The notes under the pieces are model-generated. The model saw nothing but the letters and a program-made list of their open reading frames with translations. It was not told the DNA's origin and made no database searches. A program made the translations under genes and the position numbers. From positions 96,553,947-96,617,946 of the forward strand of contig CM056573.1 of NCBI GenBank assembly GCA_029721435.1: a DNA stretch of 64,000 nucleotides. The letters are read 5' to 3'. Source of the stretch: Gymnothorax reevesii (taxonomy: Eukaryota; Chordata; Actinopteri; Anguilliformes; Muraenidae). Positions 45,825 to 56,726 of the stretch are shown here, in pieces; positions within the stretch are counted from its first letter, which is position 1, and every line of letters starts with the position of its first letter.

Positions 45825-47401
45825 GTGATTCAAGTATGTGCCGCGCCCTCAAGAGAGACCTTGTCTGGTCCAGAGGACACCGATGGCCCCCCTGCTGGCC
45901 GGGTGAGCAGGAGGCGGGCTGCCATAACCCCACTGCTGGAACAAAGAGCCCCTCCAGGAAGTGAGACAAGTGAGGATGACCCCAACTTGTCAGAGTTCAT
46001 GCGAAGCCACAGTGGTCCACCAGAGGGGGCTACTGAGTTTAGCCGAGCCCAGCACGAAGATCCCAATCTGGTCCAAGCATGGAAAGCCGTAAGCCACGAG
46101 GAGGTAAGCCCACCAGTTTTTCCGCACTTTATGGTGAACAATGGGCTATTATACAGGGTAATTAGGAAGAATGGTGAACTGTGCAATCAGCTACTGGTGC
46201 CAAAGACTTATGTTTCCAAGGTGCTCTACTTGGCACACTCCCACCCTCTTGGAGCCCACCTGGGGGCTGAAAAGACGTATGAAAGACTGACCATGAGGTT
46301 CTACTGGCCAGGGGTAAAGAGAGCTGTGGAAGACTACTGTAAACACTGCGCCGAGTGTCAACTCCACAGCCCAAAGGTATCGTATCACAACCCTTTGATA
46401 CCCCTGCCGATCATTGATGTTCCCTTTAAACGGATAGGGATGGATATTGTAGGTCCCCTGCCGAAGTCCAGTCGAGGTCATCGGTACGTTCTCGTCATCC
46501 TGGACTACGCCACTCGGTATCCCGAAGCCATTCCCCTGAGGACAGCAACGGGTAAGACAGTGGCTAAAGAACTGTTCATACTGTGCAGTAGAGTGGGAAT
46601 ACCAGAAGAAATATTGACGGACCAGGGGTCATGTTTTACGTCAAAGGTAATGAGGGCATTGTGTCAACTGTTGAAAGTCAAACAGGTAGGAACCTCTGTT
46701 TACCACCCGCAGACTGACGGGCTTGTAGAGCGTTTAACAAAACCCTGAAGCAAATGATGAGGAAGCTAATAGAGAGCGATGCTAAAGATTGGGACCAGCT
46801 ATTGCCATATCTACTGTTTTCTATACGGGAAGTACCGCAGGCCTCCACTGGCTTCTCACCCTTTGAGTTACTGTATGGCAGGAGACCACGTGGACTACTG
46901 GACCTAGCCAAGGAGGCGTGGGAACAAACACCTACGCGACACACTACCGCGATCGAGCATGTGGAGAAAATGCACCGCCGGATGGCCCAGATCTGGCCCG
47001 CAGTGAGGGAACACATGCGCCAGGCACAGGAGGCCCAAGCTAGGCTTTACAACAGGGGAGCCCAGGTGAGAGAATTCAACCCGGGGGATAAGGTCATGGT
47101 GTTGATCCCCACTCAAGAGTGCAAATTTCTAGCAAAATGGCATGGGCCGTATGAGGTGCTGGAAAGGATCTCCCCGATCAATTATAAAGTAAGGCAGGTT
47201 GGGAGACGGCAGAACACCCAGATATACCACGTTAATGTATTAAAAAGATGGTATGAACCCAACCAGGTTCCGTTAACCGCCTTCGCTAACTGGCCTCCGC
47301 CTGGGCCTCCCGACATCCTCATGGGCGACCAACTTTCCCCTCACCAGGTCCAAGAGCTGAAGGAGCTGTTAAATCGGAATAGGGACGTCTTTTCTGACTA
47401 A
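45825..47401 (+). pseudogene. Gypsy integrase (zinc finger, DDE core, GPY/F domain), one frameshift
   Basis: Frame 1 (45825-46748) has the zinc-binding part HSHPLGAHLGAEKTYERLTM with CKHCAECQ, and core motifs FKRIGMDIVGPLPKSSRG (first Asp), GIPEEILTDQGSCFTS (second Asp) and TSVYHPQTDGLVERL (catalytic Glu region). A frameshift near 46745 leads to frame 2 (46754-47401) with DWDQLLPYLLFSIREVPQAS, GFSPFELLYGRRPRGLLDLA and the C-terminal GPY/F domain WHGPYEVLERISPINYKV. It integrates element cDNA into host DNA. The following protein is RT, not an LTR, so the order is IN-RT. Confidence 0.9.
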
Positions 47402-48733
47402 CCTGGGCGAACTACGGTAGTCACCCATGACATTGTTACAGAGCCAGGAAAGATGGTGAGGCTGAGACCCTACCGGATCCCAGAAGCCCGAAGGGAAGCC
47501 ATCCGTGAGGAGGTACGTGCTATGTTGAAGATGAATGTCATTGAGGAGTCTAACAGTGCCTGGCGGAGCCCAATTGTGATGGTACCGAAACCGGATGGCT
47601 CATTACGGTTCTGCAATGATTTTAGGAGATTAAATGAAATCTCTATGTTTGATGCCTACCCAATGCCCAGGGTAGATGAACTCCTGGAAAGACTGGGGCC
47701 AGCTAGGTTCATCAGTACTCTGGACCTAACAAGGGGGTATTAGCAGGTACCCCTGACTACCCAAGCCAAAGAGAAGACTGCGTTTGCAACCCCTGACGGA
47801 CTGTTCCAGTATAAGGTACTTCCATTTGGGGTCCATGGAGCCCCGGCCACGTTTCAACGCCTAATGGACCGAGTCCTAAGACCCCACAGTGAGTATGCCG
47901 CATCATACTTGGACGACATTGTAGTGCACAGCCCAGACTGGGAGACCCATCTGGAACGCTTGGAAGCAGTCCTGGGGGCCTTACGAACTGTGGGGTTGAC
48001 GGCCAAAGCAGCTAAGTGTCGCCTTAGTCTGGAGGAGGCCCACTACCTTGGATATACGGTGGGAAGGGGCTGCGTGCAACCTCAGGCGTCAAAGGTGGAG
48101 GCCATAGCCACGTGGCCAAGGCCAGAAACTAGAAAACAGGTGAGGACCTTCTTGGGTCTAGTGGGGTATTACAGACAGTTCGTACCAAATTTTGCTTCTC
48201 TTGCTGCCCCGCTGTTTGACCTGACAAAGAAGGAGAGTAAACACAGAGTTTGCTGGACAAGCGAGGCTGAGGAAGCCTTCCACTCCTTAAGAGAGGCACT
48301 GTGTCACGAGCCTGTCCTGGCCACGATAAAGTTCTCCTTACCCTTAATTCTCCAGACGGACGCTTCGGATATCGGCTTGGGGGCGGTCCTGTCACAAGTC
48401 AAAGACGGAGTGGAGCAACCAGTGACCTACATCAGCTGTAAGTTGCTCAAACGTGAGCACAACTATGCCACAATTGTAAAAGAATGCTTGGCAATTAAGT
48501 GGGCTATAGAGCACTTGAAATACTATTTGACGGGACGAGAATTTACTCTGATAACCGACCATGCGCCACTAAAATAGATGTCACTGAATAAAAACAAGAA
48601 CTCTCGAATAACCAGATGGTTCCTTGAGTTACAGGATTATAGGTTTAAGGTGGAACACAGAGCGGGGAAACACCATGGAAACGCGGATGCCCTGTCTAGG
48701 AGACCCGAATGCCTATGGTCGCTTCCTGACCGA
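47402..48733 (+). pseudogene. Gypsy reverse transcriptase and RNase H, three stops
   Basis: One frame contains RPYRIPEARREAIREEVRAM, SPIVMVPKPDGSLRFCNDFR, a stop at 47741-47743 where a Trp or Tyr codon is usual, VLPFGVHGAPATFQRLMDRV, the catalytic YLDDIVVHS (about 47909), then RNase H LILQTDASDIGLGAVLSQ, ITDHAPLK with a stop at 48575-48577, and HGNADALSRRP. A third stop, at 47399-47401, separates integrase from RT. There are no frameshifts within this part, so it decayed mainly by point mutation. Copies element RNA to DNA and degrades the RNA strand. Confidence 0.92.
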
Positions 48734-48760
48734 GGGACTCGGATGTTGAGGGGGAGGGAG

Positions 48761-49227
48761 TGTGGCACCCCGAGTGCTTCTCGGGGCCCCACTAATTCAA
48801 CCTGGCACTCAAGAGCACATGGCAGGAAGAAACCACAGGGCTATGTGATTGACAATCAGTATTTTCCTGCAGACATGTTGGCTAATTGGCTAATTGATTG
48901 TTAAGGGGGCAAACCTGGGCACCATTGATTGAATGAGGACTAGGTCTTCAAAAAGGCTAAGCTGGCAGTGTGGTGGGGGTTCTTTTTTCACCAATGTCTG
49001 TCTCCCCAGCACTGTGTGAAGACTGGCAGGCGGCGGAGTAACCCCAACCCCAGAGAATTGGAGGCCCTCAAGACCTGCGACTAGTGTGGACGGATTGTGT
49101 TGTTTTGTTGGTTTTTGGCCCCTGCCCCCTTCGCTCACTGGAGTATTTGTGAAACCTGAGAGAAATAAATCAAGTCTAATTTTGTTTCCACCGCATTGTT
49201 TGCAGTATGTCTTCTTGAGCCCCCACA
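48761..49227 (+). repeat. 3' LTR of the truncated Gmr1-type element
   Basis: Starts TGTGGCACCCCG right after purine tract GAGGGGGAGGGAG, ends CCCCACA, and has AATAAA at about 49164-49169. TGTGG/CCACA are inverted LTR ends. The partner 5' LTR is not in the window. Confidence 0.7.
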
Positions 49228-50045
49228 CAAGCTGTTATCACATGAGACAACTTAAGGAGACAGTTTTGTCATCATGAGATTAAGAACTGAGCTACTTCAT
49301 CCACCGAGGAATTCTGCAAGATGTGGCTGAAAACTTCAGAAGAAGTTTACACCCTGTGTTTAGATTTTTTTTTTCTTAATTTGTTCAGATTTATTTTTCT
49401 AATGTTCAATATTGTGGTTCTTTATAATGTTGATTTCCCTTCCCGTTCTTCCTTGGCCTTAAAGACCACAGCAAATGCTCGTATTTGTTTTTAGAAGATG
49501 GGCACTGAAGCAGACCGACTCTCCTTGATACTGTGGACTAAAGTTTTTAAAGTACTGGACATTCTTTCCACAGAAAGTTGTGTGTGATCTTAAGGCTGTT
49601 CATTTGTCTGCCTGAGCAGTATTTTAACCATGTGATCCTATATGGCTGTCTTGACCCAAATGTTACGTAAACTGCCATTTGTACAGTTTATAACTTTAAC
49701 GTACGGTTTTTAGACTTATGAAGTTCTGATCAGAAAATTGAATAGCGATTGCTTGCATGGATAATGCTGTACTGTTTTAATTGATAAGGAAAATACACTG
49801 ATTATTTGAAAAGATGTTCAACTTGTCTGCTTTAATGATTGTGGTTTACTTAAGTTTAGAATTTTTTCAAGTTAAGTATTATGCTGCATGAATGGTAAGT
49901 ACCTGCTAAGCAAAAAAATTCAGAATATGCAAGACACTGTATTACTTGGTCAGTAGTAATGTGCACGAGTCATAATGGGGGAGGAAAAATTCAGAAACAT
50001 CAGTATTGTATTTTAAAACACTAAACTTAAAATATGGGTTATCCC
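49228..50045 (+). other. Unclassified unique-looking sequence downstream of the LTR
   Basis: Low-repeat, evenly mixed sequence (for example GAGATTAAGAACTGAGCTAC, CCTTGGCCTTAAAGACCACA) that reads like a vertebrate 3' UTR but has no upstream coding exon that I can identify. It may be rgs6 intron. Confidence 0.2.
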
Positions 50046-50410
50046 ATTTTAGAGTAATAGCTTCCCATAAGTTGGGTTGATTGTACAACCCATCGTGCTA
50101 GGTCAAAGTAACCAAGCATTGGGTTGGTCCATATTTGACCAGTGGCGGTCCGTCGGCAGAAACACGGATAACCAATAACCTCGCCTTTCACTACTTAATG
50201 ACCTACACCTCTCGAAGTTCACCTCTCCCAATTAGCAACAGTTGCTGAAGACTGATAGGTAGAACCGCCAAGTTGTCAATCCGACGAGGGATTCTATCCC
50301 TCCGATGAGGGATCTCACGGAAACAAAAAGTTAACGGACGACGGACGGACGGACATGGTGTCGACATAATGCCCCCTTTCCTCTTTGGAGGGCGGGGGCA
50401 TAATTATGTA
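50046..50410. mobile_element. Short MITE-like piece followed by GGACGG-hairpin terminus
   Basis: CAACCCATCGTGCTAGGTC and CATTGGGTTGGTCCATATTT resemble a common fish MITE. From 50335 ACGGACGGACGGACATGGTG leads to the hairpin CATAATGCCCCC...GGGGGCATAATTATG, the same terminal module as at 7263 and 20371. Confidence 0.45.
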
Positions 50411-50639
50411 GAGGATGGAGTTTGGCTCAGATCTGGGGGCTGGTTTACACTTTAAGATGCAGAGAACTGTGCATATATCTGAGAGCTTGTTGCTTTGTTT
50501 CAGAGAGAATGCTTCATCAGTTTTCTATCGTGACAATTTGGATATCACCACATTAAAAGTAATTTGAGGAACTGCACAGGCACTGTGTGATCCCCATTGC
50601 TAGTGGTGTGTAACTCCAGTCCAGGAGGGAAATTATGAA

Positions 50640-53005
50640 TACTGTTATGAACAGACCAGGAATCAAGTGCGGAGGCAGAGTACAGTCCATTGGTAGGTTT
50701 TATTGATAGTAATATGGTAGACAGTGGGATGGAGTGGAATATTGCACAGTTTTCACTTCAGATATTATTGGCAAAGCAGTGTGGAGGTTGTCAAAGCCCG
50801 GCCAGTAGCTTTCCGCGGTGACAGCCAGATGGATTGCACACTCCACCAGAGCGAAACGGTCCGAAGGCAGAATGGAGAAGCTTCGGATAAGTCCCAATCC
50901 TGATCACCATAAAAAGGTTGAGAGCTTGTTTCTGATAAACTGGAAAGAGGAACAAACTAGGAAAGTATTGACAGGCACGTGGTCCCAATCCTGAAAACCA
51001 CAAAGCCATTATCTGGACAAGGAAAAGAACCTCATAATTAAAGATTACATTATAACTTACCTAGATGGAGGCTTTTACAAGTAAATACTGACTGGTTCAA
51101 AGCTCTTTTACAATCTAACAACTTGCCAATCCAAGGAGAGAGTATAAATCCATTGCACACATAAGTTAGGGTAACCATGAAACAAAACACAGCCAGGGAT
51201 CAAGGAACACGCAAGATGTAAACCAAACAAGTGAGGCAATTCTTCAAATATGCACAGACCACATGCTGCAGGAAGAGCTTGGCAGTCTCTTTAGCTGTGG
51301 GCAGCTTAACCAATGGAACGAAGTGAGCTGCTCTAGAGAACCAGTCCATGATGGTCACGATGACCATGCACCCATCAGAGGGGGTCAGTCCCATGACAAA
51401 ATCTATGGCCACGCTCGACTGGGCACTTCCGAGAGGTGTAACAGACAGGCAGCTAGTTACCTCATTTGGAGTGGGCGTACATGGTTCTGGCTGCAACAAA
51501 TTCCTGAGTGTCCCTGCAGATGGTTAGCTACTAAAAGCACTGACGAACACGGGAAAGACTGTGAGAGATCCCAGGATGGTATTCCAGCTGAGAGACTTAG
51601 CCCCAGGCCAAGACCTTGCCTCTCACTTTATTAGGGATGAAGAGATGGGTGGTTGTAGTGTCAAGTGGAGAGAGACAGGACCGCAGTGCCCCTTTGACCT
51701 CACTCTACACTTGCAGCTTCATGGCAGCCAGGAGAAATCTGCCCAGGAGGATGGTGTCTGGTGGATCTTTAGGCACCTGGTGGATCTTTGAGATAGGCAG
51801 TCAGGTTTAGCATTTTTAGTACTGGGTCTGCATGAGTTAATGAGTTGAATCTTGTGAAGAAGTGGGACAAATGGGCTTGTCAGGGATTCAGCGTCTTTAA
51901 AGTTGAGAGGTACCTCAGGTTGCAATGGTTCGTCCAGATGAGAAAGGCGAGCCTGGATCCCTCCAACCAGCATCTCTCCAAAGGCAAGCTTCTCCGCCAA
52001 CAATGCCTGATCACCGATGGAATATTTCCTCTTAGCAACACAGAGCCAGCGAGAGAAGTAACCACAATGGTGTAATTTGCCATTGTCAGCTTGCTGTGAT
52101 CGAACAGTCCCAGCACCCAAGTTGTAGACGTCCACTTCCACTAAGAACTGCCACTGGGGGTCTGGGAGCCGAAGGATGGGAGCAGTGGTGAACAGCCACT
52201 TGAAATGGCCAAAGTTGGAGGCCACCTGGGGGTCCAGGCAAAGGGAACCTTAGTGGATGTCAGCATGGGAAGGGGGCCAGCAACAGTGAAATCCCCTTGA
52301 ATGATGTTGGCATACCCAAGGCACTTTTGCAGCTCCTTGCAATATTTAGGGTTTCGCTAATACAGCATAGTTTGTACTTTCAGGCAATTCATTTCCAAAC
52401 AGTCCTGTGTTACTACATAACCCAGCAAGGAGACGGTAGTGCGATGGAATTCACACTTTTCTGGTTTTAAGTAAAGTTAGTTTCCTTTTGAATGATGAAG
52501 CAGACATGGCTGGTGTGACCCTCCAGAGTTTGGGAGAAGGCCAGTATATTGTGTAAGATGACGTAGACAAACCAGGAGACCATGTCTCAGAGGATATTAT
52601 TTATGAGGGACTGGTACACAGCGGGGGCATTAGCGGGCCCAAATGGCATCATCAGGTGTGCGGTCCCAATCCTGGGGACTGTGAAAAAGGTTTGGGACCT
52701 TGTTCCTTTTCATTAGACGAAGAAGGGAATTTCCATGATTCCTCACATATAAGATTATGTTTCCACTTTCAAAGAGGAGTTTACTAGGTAAACAGTGACT
52801 GGTTCAAAGTACTTACTGCAAATTACAATCTAGCAAATAGCAACTCAAAGGAGTGGGTATAAATACAACACACGCAAGGCAGGCTTACTATGGAACAAGA
52901 CACAGCCAGGAATTGGGGAACATATAAGACGCAAACCAATCAAAAGAGACAATACTAGACAGTTGCTGAATGGGAGGAGACAAAGAATGCCTTTACATGA
53001 GAGTT
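50640..53005 (-). mobile_element. Decayed Ty3/gypsy retrotransposon with LTR-like flanking repeats
   Basis: On the minus strand an RT piece near 52540-52655 contains LMMPFGPANAPAVYQSLINN, RNase H lies in 51719-52225 (FLVEVDVYNLGAGTVRSQ) and an integrase core piece in 51200-51499 (VAIDFVMGLTPSDGCMVIVT, then IMDWFSRAAHFVPL). The catalytic YxDD of RT has decayed. Sequence at 52665-52965 (GGTCCCAATCCTG, TGACTGGTTCAAAG, GGGTATAAATAC, AGACACAGCCAGG) recurs in the same orientation at 50985-51235, so these are probably the two LTRs, the 3' one truncated into integrase. Confidence 0.75.
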
Positions 53006-53230
53006 GTGACAGAATACTGGCTTGTCATGCCATTTATTACTACCACCAATGAACTCAGCCAAATGATTTCACGCTGAAGGGATGTTTTCATTGGCAAATT
53101 CAGGAGGTCAGAACGAGTACTGGGGAGGACTTTTACTTTCTGAACCTACAGTGTCCATCTCTGATGGCCAAGACTGAAGTTTGACATGTGCTAATTTCCA
53201 GCAGCTGCTCATGCTCCAGCAGTCACTTAC

Positions 53231-53312
53231 CACAGGTCGGTGGACATCCCAAAATGCCCTCTCTTGACTGTCCAGGATCTTGCGATCTGTCTTGTCCTTT
53301 TTCCGATCAATC
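53231..53312 (-). CDS. rgs6: rgs6 coding exon (linker between DEP/DHEX region and GGL), 82 nt
   Basis: Read on the minus strand, a CTGTGCAG acceptor precedes the exon and a strong GTAAGTGAC donor follows it. The exon has one leading base plus 27 codons, including [20 protein letters not shown] and then DVHRPV, which I recognise as the conserved linker of R7-family RGS proteins (RGS6, RGS7) just after the DEP/DHEX helices. It ends in phase 0 and joins directly to the phase-0 exon at 30743-30817, whose residues follow these in RGS6. R7 RGS proteins are GTPase-activating proteins for Gi/o alpha subunits, work as obligate dimers with G-beta-5, and are anchored through R7BP. The upstream exon, which should encode an ARKWEFIFMQAEAQ-like helix, was not found between here and 64000. 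Assignment to rgs6 rather than rgs7 rests mainly on the next two exons. Confidence 0.95.
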
Positions 53313-53479
53313 CTGCACAGAAAGTGCTCAGAGTTACAGCGATACGATAAGGACCCATTAGATCACGCTCTGCCACTTGGATAAATTACATTTCCGTAAA
53401 ATTTCCCATTTCTGGTGTGTAGAGAAATTCTACCATTTGTAACTGACGTTTTGAGGCAAAGTGTCTGCACATCAAAGAA

Positions 53480-53645
53480 AAAAAGATTTAAATATACTTC
53501 AAAAGTAAGGCAACCGGCTACAAAACAGTTTTGAGTTTGCTCAACTTGTGGCTAAACAAACTGTTTGAAACTTGAAATTAAATCAACTCAAAACTGGTTT
53601 TCAGCTGCTTGCCTTACTTTGCTGAATCAACTTTTTTACAGTGTG
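53480..53645. repeat. Palindromic MITE near the 82-nt rgs6 exon
   Basis: TAAGGCAACCGGCTACAAAA, then CAGTTTTGAGTTT, near 53507-53540 is matched inverted by AACTCAAAACTGGTTTTCAG, then CTGCTTGCCTTA, near 53586-53618. The right end TTTTTTACAGTGTG is typical of TACAGTG-ended MITEs. It lies about 170 bp upstream of the exon acceptor. Confidence 0.65.
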
Positions 53646-54449
53646 TCTACAGTCTATTTTGGTAATTATTTTTTCTCAGCTATAAGCATATTTTTGACAG
53701 CCTTGCCATTTGCTTCCTTCACTGCCAGTTGTTTATGTGGCTTCAAAGTAAGCATGGTCTAGTGCCCAGGGGTCTCAGGTATCAACACTGTGTAGAAACA
53801 ACACAATTGCTAACACTATTTTTTATGCAAATGGCACAAGTATGAAAAGTAATGTTGTCAGAATATGCGGACCGCAACGCTAACTCTCGGGCAGTGATAA
53901 GCATGTGCAGGTTGCAACACAAATTCTTGTCTGGCATAAAATTACGACTGTCTTTAATGCTCCATTTGAAATGTTTTTTATATCATATTGCAAATAAGTT
54001 AACCTAAACTAAAAGTAAGCCACATGGCATCATTATTTTAAATTTACAGTTCCCTAGCACTGGAGGAAAATACAACTTTTACATAACTCGTCCAATATGT
54101 GATTTTTATTATGCTTGGTATAAAGCGCAATGTAAACCAAGTGAAATTCATTTCATGCAGATAACACGCCTTACTCTTTGCATCAAAACCACAATCACCA
54201 ACAGTGTTCCCTATTCATGGGACATGAAGACGTTAATACATGTCAGGCACCAAGAGATCCATGCCACCTGGGAAGTGAGGTACACAAATCCATCTCTCCG
54301 AAAAACAAAACAGAGTGTGGAAGCACCGGCAAATGCACTTGGAATAAGTCAGGTGTGATGCATAATCGATCCCATATGTCAGGAGCGGTCCGCAGCCTTC
54401 ACTATCTAAGAGTCCAAAAAAAAAAAACTGCCAGGAGCCAAAGAACATA
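53646..54449. other. rgs6 intron without recognised features
   Basis: No coding, terminal or tandem signals were recognised. Confidence 0.35.
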
Positions 54450-54451
54450 TA

Positions 54452-55262
54452 CTCAGCCAAAATAAAAACTTCACACTTGTTTGGAGGTCAATAAGTTGAA
54501 CATACAAGAAATGAGGTTTTAAATAATGATTTAATTCTGTACTAATTAAAGATGGTGTATCATAAAAATAATGTCCATAATGTAACCAGTTCCACCAGAA
54601 ATGCTACGGAAATGTCCAAGAGTAAAAATAGTAAGTTACAACTTGAATAAGAGCAGTGCGCTGGCGATTACGTATGGTTTGGGCAGTCACACGACCTCTA
54701 AACAATTCATTCCTAGTGGACGTTGCAGTGACAAATTGATTATGCAAATGACGTAAGACAATTTGTTGGTCTTCTGCTTTTGACGTCACACGTGGGCTAC
54801 CAGAACGAGGTCGGTCAGCTGTGGTGCCAGTTTGTTGGAGACGTGTCCGAAGATCATGGATAGTCCGTCGACTGCATCCCATAACCCTTGCAACGTCAGT
54901 GACGGATGTTTCCGTATTCAGCATGCCAATGGCACGTTCACGCTGAATGTTTTACAGCTATGGCATTGAAAATCAACAAATAATTAACTGTAAAAATTAG
55001 TTTTTCCAAGATGTCACTCTAACGAGCTAACGTGAGCTCAGTTGCACATCTGTCATATGGTCACGTGACTAGGAATACGAGAAAACATGATTTTAGCTTA
55101 AAGTACGCTCGCATGTGCTACGTACCCGTGCACGTAGGAGTTGTGTGTCATGATGTCTTTGACAACGCATTTACCCCTAGTGATAATAAAAACTCTTTTA
55201 TTAAAAGTTTTAAGATATAATATTTACTAATTTATGAGTGTGAAGTTTCTTTTTTGACTCAG
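54452..55262 (-). mobile_element. Tc1/mariner deletion derivative, 811 bp
   Basis: TA at 54450-54451 and 55263-55264 flank termini CTCAGCCAAAATAAAAACTT and, inverted, CTGAGTCAAAAAAGAAACTT. Only the N-terminal transposase part is kept on the minus strand, so the element lost about half its length internally. Confidence 0.85.
54604..54924 (-). pseudogene. Tc1/mariner transposase, N-terminal helix-turn-helix region only
   Basis: The frame reads MLNTETSVTDVARVMGCSRR, TIHDLRTRLQQTGTTADRPR and SGSPRVTSKAEDQQIVLRHL, the paired DNA-binding helices with the RPRSG.PRV linker, then FRGRVTAQTIRNRQRTALIQ. The catalytic domain is deleted. The family resembles the one whose C-terminal half is at 9640-10090. 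Confidence 0.85.
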
Positions 55263-55621
55263 TATATATGAGCCCAATAATGATGGTAACACCGCCGATT
55301 AAGTCTAAATGAGCATTTAAACGGTTTTGTTGCATTAATGAAATTATTGAACAATGATTAAGAAAACTGAAATATTGTGTTATTTTCAACGAAGATGTTA
55401 CTAATAACAAAACAAAAAACTGAACAATTGTGGAGAGCAGAGAATATCCAAAGGCATGCATAGCACTATGGACCTGCCTCGAAATGGAATAGTAACAAAG
55501 ATCCATGCTGGCTTACATTGAGTCCTCTCCATTTTTGTGCAAATACAATGAAATTGACAAGTTATATTCATTAAAGACTTTTGATTTAATTAAAGAAGAG
55601 TAATTTATGTTATCTGATTAA

Positions 55622-56690
55622 CCCCTTAAACCCGAACGCCCCCTGTACCAGGGGTGGTTGTTACGCTTAATAAATACTGCATTTTTCCTAATCGGAAAAA
55701 ATGTCAGGCAGCTTATCCATTTTACATCAAGAAACTCAGGGGAAAAGCGCATGTTGACCATTTTTACCTCAACCGAACACAATTCAAGCACTAAGCAAGT
55801 AAATAACCATGTAGCAAAACATAGGATGAAATCATATTAGCGCTGAGTCGCTGACTTTATTACTGAATTTGTCCTATGCATACAAACGATACCTCAAATG
55901 AGAGAGGAGTGTCCACTCAATCCAACAATATACGCCTTCTTCCGGCTTCTGAGGAGAGCAGTCGCCAAGGCTGCCCTCCTGCATTTAATCCCTTCTTCCC
56001 CCACCTCTCTCCCCCTCCCATTCCCCTGAAAAAATTCCCACGCATTTCCTGCGTGTCGTGTTATAACCTGATGTGTACTATTATGTCTGATGTCATCTTC
56101 TGTGTTAACTGTAACCTTTAATTTTCTGAAGAAGAAAGTTGAGTTGGCGGCGCGACGCACGTAGCAGTGGCCCAGAGCACTTTCTCTCCAAACCAATCTC
56201 GTTGTATCTTTGGTGCAATGACAATAAAGGCTATTCTATTCTATTCTACTCTAAACCGACACCACACTCAAAGAACAGCAGGCATACACTTTACAGTCTA
56301 CAGAGATTAGCAAAAAAATGTCTTACCTTTGATATTTTAAAATAAAAACTTTTCGAGGGTAAATCTGTGCTTGCTTTTGTTAGCCCAATGTGTCCGAGTT
56401 ATAGCGAAACTGGATCTTCCAATCTCCAAGCATGGTTTTTTTTTTTCCAGGGCATTGCTTCCAAGATCTCAGCTCCTCAGCAATCAGCTTGCTTGCAACA
56501 TATTTTCCTCTCTGTGATCGGCTTATGATGCTGTCAGTTAGACTTTGTCAGAAGCCATTTGATTCTATGGGTTCTGATGTTTCCAATGAGCTCCAAACCA
56601 CCTTAATCGCACAAACCTAGCCTGAGCTAGAGCCTTGCGTTCCCAGTGCGTCAAATTGAGTCCATGGGCCATTCCCATGTACTACAATAG
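55622..56690 (-). mobile_element. piggyBac-like or related dispersed repeat, copy 2, split by a LINE tail
   Basis: Inverted relative to 8105-8850. Its outer end is TTAACCCCTTAAACCCGAAC followed by palindrome CCCCCTGTACCAGGGG. Matching blocks include AATTCAAGCACTAAGCA, TATGCATACAAACGAT, TTTACAGTC, AAGATCTCAGCTCCTCAGCA and CCCAGTGCGTCAAA. Sequence at about 55935-56257 is absent from copy 1 and ends in a LINE-type tail, so a retroelement inserted into this copy. Confidence 0.55.
55935..56257 (+). mobile_element. 3' end of a LINE (CR1/L2/Rex-type tail)
   Basis: The insertion ends GGTGCAATGACAATAAAGGC followed by the tail TATTCTATTCTATTCTAC, a short tandem 3' end typical of CR1/L2-like LINEs. No ORF remains. 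Confidence 0.65.
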
Positions 56691-56726
56691 CACGACCATA
56701 TAAACACTTAACTGGTTAGTTTGTGG

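Larger units (their letters stand above)
45607..49227 (+). mobile_element. Gmr1-type Ty3/gypsy retrotransposon (integrase before RT), 5'-truncated, with 3' LTR
   Basis: Order on the plus strand: end of protease (about 45630-45765, with VLIGRDCDLF), integrase (about 46050-47300), RT (about 47400-48150), RNase H (48300-48700), a purine-rich tract (48748-48760) and an LTR (48761-49227). Integrase preceding RT is the hallmark of Gmr1-like gypsy elements. Coding frames are nearly continuous: one frameshift near 46745 and stops near 47400, 47743 and 48575. The 5' LTR, gag and most of protease are missing, abutting a Tc1 element. Confidence 0.88.

Noticed and set aside
4627..53312. rgs7 rather than rgs6
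   Set aside because: Linker residues [15 protein letters not shown] and SVYGV...QSPVH...RKTTKED match RGS6; RGS7 has a different linker as I recall it.
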